From Aquilaria yunnanensis (Eukaryota > Streptophyta > Magnoliopsida > Malvales > Thymelaeaceae): a stretch of DNA of 64,000 nt. Both the position numbers and the translations under genes were made by a program. The stretch covers positions 49,226,501-49,290,500 of the forward strand of contig CM077596.1 of assembly GCA_039654915.1 (NCBI GenBank), written 5' to 3'. Positions 58,856-64,000 of this stretch are shown here, in pieces (the stretch's first letter is position 1; every line of letters starts with the position of its first letter). The notes beneath the pieces were generated by a model, which had not been told where the DNA came from, did no database searches, and saw only the letters and a list, made by a program, of their open reading frames with translations.

Positions 58856-61214
58856 AGTAACACTTTCATATCCCACATAGGTGAAATGTGGGAAGCCTTA
58901 TGTGAATGTATAGGCTTAAGTTCTAGAGCATAAGCACCTAGCATTTATCATTTTTATAAATGATAGCCCATGTGATATAGGCAGGTGTTTCGTTTATTGA
59001 TTCTGGACTTGGGTCATTACATATGGTATCAGAGTATAAGGATGGTTTAAAGTATGTGGTTACGTCTGCCAGTATAGGACGAGAGAACTTCCTTATACTG
59101 AGAGCCCATTTCAACACCCAGCACTTATCATTTTGCAAAGGATAGCCTATGTGGTATGGGCAAGTGTTCCGTTGACCAGTTTTGGACTTGGGTCGTTACA
59201 GATAGTATCAGAGTCAACCTAGGATCACGATGGTATGGCATAGTGTGTGTGCACATGCATCATCTACTGGGACTGATCCTAGAATTGAGACACTACTTGG
59301 CCAAGGGCTAAGTAGTCTGATTAGAAAGGTTACTAGTTTGGGGAACCAAGTAATCCAATTGACTCCAACAATGACAATGGGTACATAAGAGAGGGAGTTT
59401 GTAACACCCCTATATCCTATATAAGTGAAATGTGGGAAGCCTTATGCGAATATATAGGCTTAAGTTCTAGAACATAAGTATTTAGCGTTTATCCTTTTCT
59501 AAAGAATAGCCCATGTGATATGGGCAGGTATTTCATTGATTGGGTCTTTGTTACAGAGATAGTATCATAGCATAAGAATGGTTTAAAGTATGTGGTTGTG
59601 CCTACCAGTATGTGTAGTGAAATTTTGAAACCATTATTCGTAAGTGCACGGGTTACATGTAGATAGGGTGAATGAGTATCGTTTTCACTAGGATTGATCG
59701 ATTTACTTGTTAAGTATCACTACTTTAAGCTAATGTTGAATGATAATGTAGGCAAATCAACAAGTGACTAAGACTAACTAATTGAAACTCTATTACCCTA
59801 TAATGCAAGAATGCAATATAAATTTGTGATTTTATTAAATTATGAAAGGGCACTTCCTATGGGTTCACTAATTGTTTTGGTTAGTTGGTAAACTTAGCTG
59901 AGCGAGTTAATCTCCAATGTATGTTGGTAAAGTTACTCAATTAAATTCTTACTTTTCCAAGTGAAAGAATTAATCTCTCTAATCTAAACTTAATAAGAAT
60001 TTTCATCCGACTACAAGCTTAGAAAAAGGCATTAGAGCTTAATTTACCTTTACCTAATAACTTAGACTAATTTCCCAACAGGCCCATAGCTATTAAATTC
60101 TTCTCCTATGTACAATAGCTTCTAATCTTTTCCAAGAGTTTAAAGGCAATTTATAGTGCAACTAATTATGGTCATCAACTAGCTAACACAACATTATGCT
60201 CAAGAGAAGAATAAAAATACATTTAGTAGAAAACTAACATCACATAACCATAAATTCATCCAACATAATCAATCCAAGTAGCTACCTCTATAGAAAGTGC
60301 TAAGAAAGACTACTCCATAATTAAATAAAACATAACCATGAAAATACATAAAAGAGCATCCATGTCTAAATACAAGAAAAATGAAGGAAAGAAGGAACCC
60401 AAGGGATTCTAGATGCTTGATTCCTCAAGGCTCCTACAAGTCTTCAAGTCATCCAAGCCTTCTCCAAGCAAGAATCCACAAGTGCTTCCAAGGAAGATGA
60501 AGAAAATGCAAGAAAAATGGTGTTGAAAACCTAAGTCTAAGATGTGAAGATGAAGATGATAATGAGTTATGTTGCTAAGTTCTAGGTTTTTCTTCGTTTG
60601 GAGATGTCCTTTTCATCCCACTAACCCATTTGGATAGAAATCCTTGACCAATAGCAAGCTTGGGTTTAAAATTGAGGTAGGGGACGACTTTCCCAAGTAC
60701 AGGGGTGCCTAGGCCTCTAAGAGAGGGCCTTCTGACACCTAGGCCTCCAAGCTTGGAGGTGCCTGGTGCCTAGGCCTCAGGTGGGGGTGTTTTGGCGCCT
60801 AGGCCTCCAGAATGCATTTTTCAGGCAGCCACCTTTTGAAATGTGGCGCTTAAGCCTCACCCCTGGGACCTAGGCCTTAGAGTTATAAATCCGCTTTGAC
60901 TTTCACATGCCCGTTTTTTGTTCCGCTCGTCCCAGTGCCAATCTAATGCTACAGTCCGCTTCTCTAACCTACAAAATGAAGGATCAAAGCAAGAATCGGC
61001 CAAAAATGTTGAGTGATGATGTAGAAAATGATGGTAAAAGTTGACAAAAAGTCAACATATTTGACCACAAAATTAACATTTATCAATATGGGACGAGAGA
61101 ACTTCCTTATACTGAGAGTCTATTTTAACACCTAACACTTATCCTTTCGCAAATGATAATCCATGTGGTGTGGGCAGGTGCTCTGTTGACCGATTCTAAA
61201 CTTGAGTCGCTACA
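58856..61214 (+). mobile_element. TRIM retrotransposon with a nested insertion
   Basis: Two LTRs of about 340 bp (58856-59200, and 59400-61214 minus the insertion) enclose only about 200 bp. The right LTR begins TGTAACACCC; the left has AGTAACACT by mutation. Both end in a TTACA-like sequence ([GT]CGTTACA / CGCTACA). A degenerate initiator-Met PBS (TAGTATCAGAGT) follows the left LTR and a purine tract (AAGAGAGGGAG) precedes the right one. Flanked by CTTAT (58851-58855, 61215-61219). Each LTR itself contains an internal near-duplication (AGCACTTATCATTTTGCAAAGGATAGCC type). No coding capacity. Confidence 0.85.
59613..61085 (+). mobile_element. 1.47 kb insertion inside the TRIM LTR, solo-LTR-like
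   Basis: It interrupts the right LTR of the TRIM between CAGTATG and GGGACGAGAG. The inserted piece begins TGTAGTGAAATTTTG and ends ACATTTATCA, so it has TG...CA ends. The flanks are GTATG and ATATG, a 5-bp duplication with one mismatch. It has no ORF of note. Ends plus duplication fit a solo LTR; without an internal partner the class is uncertain. A CCTAGGCCTC-rich patch lies at about 60700-60880. Confidence 0.65.
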
Positions 61215-61219
61215 CTTAT

Positions 61220-62340
61220 TCATCCATAGTGTTAGCTCTTAATTTATTTGGCAGCATATGCAAGTAAGGCTTCCCATTGTCCATGCTACCTCATTTAATC
61301 AATGGTTGTTTTCTTTATGTGCCTTTTCACAACCTTGCTCTTATTCAAACATCATTCATATTGTGTTTACCCTTTGAAGTATTTACATTGCTAGGAATGA
61401 AACTATTTTCAGGTGACAACCCTCAAATCCGACAACTATTATTTTCAACAAGGGTAATTTAATGGTCATTATAGAGACTACTCATAGGCAACCTAAATTC
61501 ATTAGAAAAAATTGTAACTTAGGGCCAGTTCGTTCTGATTTAAATCAAATTAATGAGCATCAATTAATGTCGGGATCGGGACGGGTTGTTCACGGGTCAG
61601 TGGAGTTTTTTATGAAAAGTTTCTGATTTTGGCCCTAGTTACAGCATTTGAAATCACAGCAAAATGCCATAATTTTGGCCCTAATCCGTTGCAGGTGGAG
61701 ACCCACTAGCCGACTTGTGCTTCAGATCCATTGATTCGGCGCTGGGTTCACTAATGAATACTGGGACAACACAAGGCATCTGTGCATTACCTCGACGGAC
61801 AAACAGATAGCGGCGACGAGAAATGGATTACGTACAAAAGATGGCGGGATTTGGCCCCACAGCAGAAGATACAAGTTTCCGGGAGTAGGTAGGGTCGGAT
61901 TCGGCGGTGAGAGATGGATTAAGCGCAAAAAACTGTGGGATTTGGCCCAACAGCAGAAGATGCGATTCTTTGGGAGTATGGAGGGTCACATCTAGCAGGT
62001 AGTATCGGAACCAACGAGAGGATGGCTAACGAGAAGGGAATGAGGCGACGGTCTCATACGGAGGATGAGCCAGTTGCAGCTAGAGGGGACAGAAAACCAG
62101 ATTGAATGAGCCGTGTCTAAAGCCAGAGCTCACCAGCGAAGTAGGGATGTCAATACCAAACCAGATTCGATTGTGTTTTGTTAGTCCTACCCTGTGGCAA
62201 AATTCTATAAATAACTCAAAAAGCATGACCCTTCTCATATTTCTACTTTGACCCATCATTGACCCATATAATAATTTCATCTCATTAATTCAATTAAACG
62301 TTGCCAAACTACCCTTTAGTTGCACATGAAGTTCTAGAGA
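61220..62340. other. Spacer with a short tandem duplication
   Basis: No gene is seen. A tandem pair of about 85 bp lies at about 61817-61900 and 61907-61990 (GAGAAATGGATTACG..GGATTTGGCCCCACAGCAGAAGAT / GAGATGGATTAAG..GGATTTGGCCCAACAGCAGAAGAT). Its origin is unknown. Confidence 0.5.
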
Positions 62341-62349
62341 AAGTATAGG

Positions 62350-62720
62350 CAAGCCTATGATTTTTCTAACTGATAGAGCTTGGAAGCCTGCTAGCAACAA
62401 GAGTGATTCGGCTTAGGTATGTAAATTGTCTGGTGGAAGCTTGAGGCACCTTGAGTTGCTAGCCATTTATGATGCTCTTTCTTTTGCTTGCTTTCAATTG
62501 ATGGGAAGATTACCATTTTGAGAAATTTTAATCAAGCATTCTACCATCCGAACTAAAGATTGCCTTGCAGTAGAGTGTCAAATGTTAGTGAATGATATAA
62601 AGACTCTTTTTGCAGATTTTAGTAGCATTTCTATTATCATTATCCAAAGTCAGGTAGCCCACAAAGTACTAGACTTAGCAAGTGCCACTATTTTTAGTCA
62701 TTTACAACCTTTCTTTTATT
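62350..62720 (+). pseudogene. Decayed LINE-type RNase H domain fragment
   Basis: Reading the plus strand gives FLTDRAWKPASNKSD (family form TDGAWK), then after a stop VCKLSGGSLRHLELLAIYDAL, and after another stop KDCLAVECQMLVNDI and VAHKVLDLASA. This order fits the RNase H-like domain (RVT_3) found at the C-terminus of plant non-LTR elements. There are several stops and the catalytic positions are incomplete. No RT part is seen nearby, so it is a relic. Confidence 0.55.
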
Positions 62721-64000
62721 AAGACAACCAAAAGCAAAAGAAATGATGGGATTAGGTTGATCAGGACCTATTAGTAAATTATAGAACTAAAATAAACTTT
62801 TTTAAATTAATCTAACTTAATGTGAAAAGAGAATGGAATGAAGGCTGGGGGGAGCGTTGAACAAGTCATAGGAGCATTGATGGTTAAGCAAATTAGAAAT
62901 CCTTGCCCTCACCCTCTACGCGCAGTTGGGGCCATAAAAACTGACATGGTTTTTTTTTTTTTTTGAAAAAAATGTGTACGAGAAATCAACAGCATTACTA
63001 TGATTTACCAAAAAAAAAAAAACAGCATTACTATGACTGGTCATGAAAATAAATTACAATGCGTTCACAATTAATTTTTGTTATGTAATATTTCTCTCAT
63101 ATATAGTATATAATTTTGAACACTTATTCATGTTATTCTTTCAATTCCAACTATAAAAAAAAAAAAAAGATGCTTCTTGTTTTTATGGGAAAAAAACAAA
63201 GCGAAAACAAGCAATTTAAAAAGAAGGGAAAAAGATTTTTTGTATTTGGTAATCAAAATAAAATGATATTTTTGTTCTTAAAACTTATATACTTTTCTGA
63301 TTCAGTCCTAAATCTTTTCACTTTTTCTAAATAATCCTAAAACTTTGTAACTATATGAAGAATTAGACCTAAGAATGTTTACTTTTAAATAAGTCATAAG
63401 ACTTTACAAGTATATATACAGTTAGTCGTAAAACTAAACTATTCAATTTTTCACGTCAACATTTAGGATTAATTTAAACTGTAAATTTGTTCTAGTAAAC
63501 TCAAAATCAGCAATGATTTCTGGATTGTTAACAATAATTTAAATTATTATTTTTCTTCTTTGTAAATCATGTTTCTATTTAGTAAATTTTTCAATAAATT
63601 TAGGACTAATTAATTAGTAACATCCTAAGAAATTTTCGGATTGATTTTAAAAAATAGAAAAAATTATAGGACCCAAATAAAAAATAAAATATATTTTAGA
63701 ATAAAAAGTGTCAATTCCTCGGCAAACAAAAAGAGAAACGAGTGACCCTTTCTCGTCATTTACATATGGAACCCGTCTCACCAGCCCTTCTTCTGCGCAT
63801 GTGAGAGGACACCATCCCTTCTTCTGCATTCGCTTCTTTCTTCATGCTTTTATTTTGACGGGGTTGTCTCCTATTCCAAAATTCTTTTAGTGTAATATTT
63901 CTGTATCCAGTAACCATAAGTTGACTGGATCCCATATTAGAAGAAAAACTCTTTTAAAACTTATTTCTTCATTCAGAAGATACTTATTGGAAAAATTGAA
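62721..64000. other. AT-rich end of the window, with dispersed repeat copy 2
   Basis: No gene is seen. The stretch 63255-63725 is the second copy of the dispersed repeat at 17005-17660, sharing ordered blocks such as CAGCAATGATTTCTGGATTGTTA and TTAAATTATTATTTTTCTTCT. Short ORFs at 63116-63334 and 63708-63890 are low-complexity or repeat-derived. Confidence 0.55.

Noticed and set aside
58856..59200. Cassandra-type TRIM with a 5S rRNA-like LTR
   Set aside because: I could not find the 5S internal promoter motifs in the LTR, so the element is called a TRIM only.

Overview
This window is plant nuclear DNA, most likely from a eudicot. The evidence is an NB-ARC/LRR disease-resistance gene, three structurally clear LTR retrotransposons of plant lineages (two Ty3/gypsy Tat-clade, one Ty1/copia), a TRIM, MITEs, a LINE remnant and long AT-rich spacers. 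There is no bacterial or organellar signal. The species cannot be named from sequence alone.

Layout. (1) 1150-16428 is a very young 15.3 kb Ogre/Tat-like LTR retrotransposon with 3.0 kb LTRs, TSD ATAAG, a PBS and a PPT. It has no protease, RT, RNase H or integrase. It carries a gag with an internal deletion and then an unusual cargo: two diverged tandem copies of a 182-aa cysteine-rich basic protein whose core resembles the nucleic-acid-binding / silencing-suppressor proteins of Betaflexiviridae RNA viruses, and an intact, intronless LOG-type cytokinin-activating enzyme. Two of the three cargo ORFs have a clear TATA box of their own. A tandem repeat of about 47 bp fills the space before the PPT. 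The LTRs contain four copies of a roughly 40-nt hairpin whose stems co-vary. (2) 16434-19228 is spacer with a dispersed repeat. (3) 19229-24176 is a decayed copia element with nonsense codons, two frameshifts, a mutated protease active site and a truncated 3' LTR. (4) 24177-34690 is spacer with resistance-gene debris and duplicated flanking segments. (5) 34695-38915 (-) is a CC-NB-ARC-LRR gene broken by two frameshifts, with an in-frame acidic 11-residue repeat in its LRR region. (6) 39626-40567 is a hAT-like MITE. (7) 41274-52435 is a very young GC-rich Tat-clade gypsy element, with gag-pol on the minus strand and a convergent intron-containing antisense gene with its own TATA box. (8) 52441-64000 is AT-rich spacer with a MITE, a TRIM carrying a nested insertion, a LINE RNase H remnant and a second copy of the dispersed repeat seen near 17 kb.

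The strongest candidate for an undescribed system is the cargo of the first element: a non-autonomous retrotransposon that appears to carry viral-type RNA-binding proteins plus a cytokinin-activating enzyme. The two viral-like copies have the same length and no indel despite about 29% amino-acid divergence, which suggests they were kept by selection. The viral link and the function are inferences from motif recognition and need profile searches. The LOG assignment is firm.
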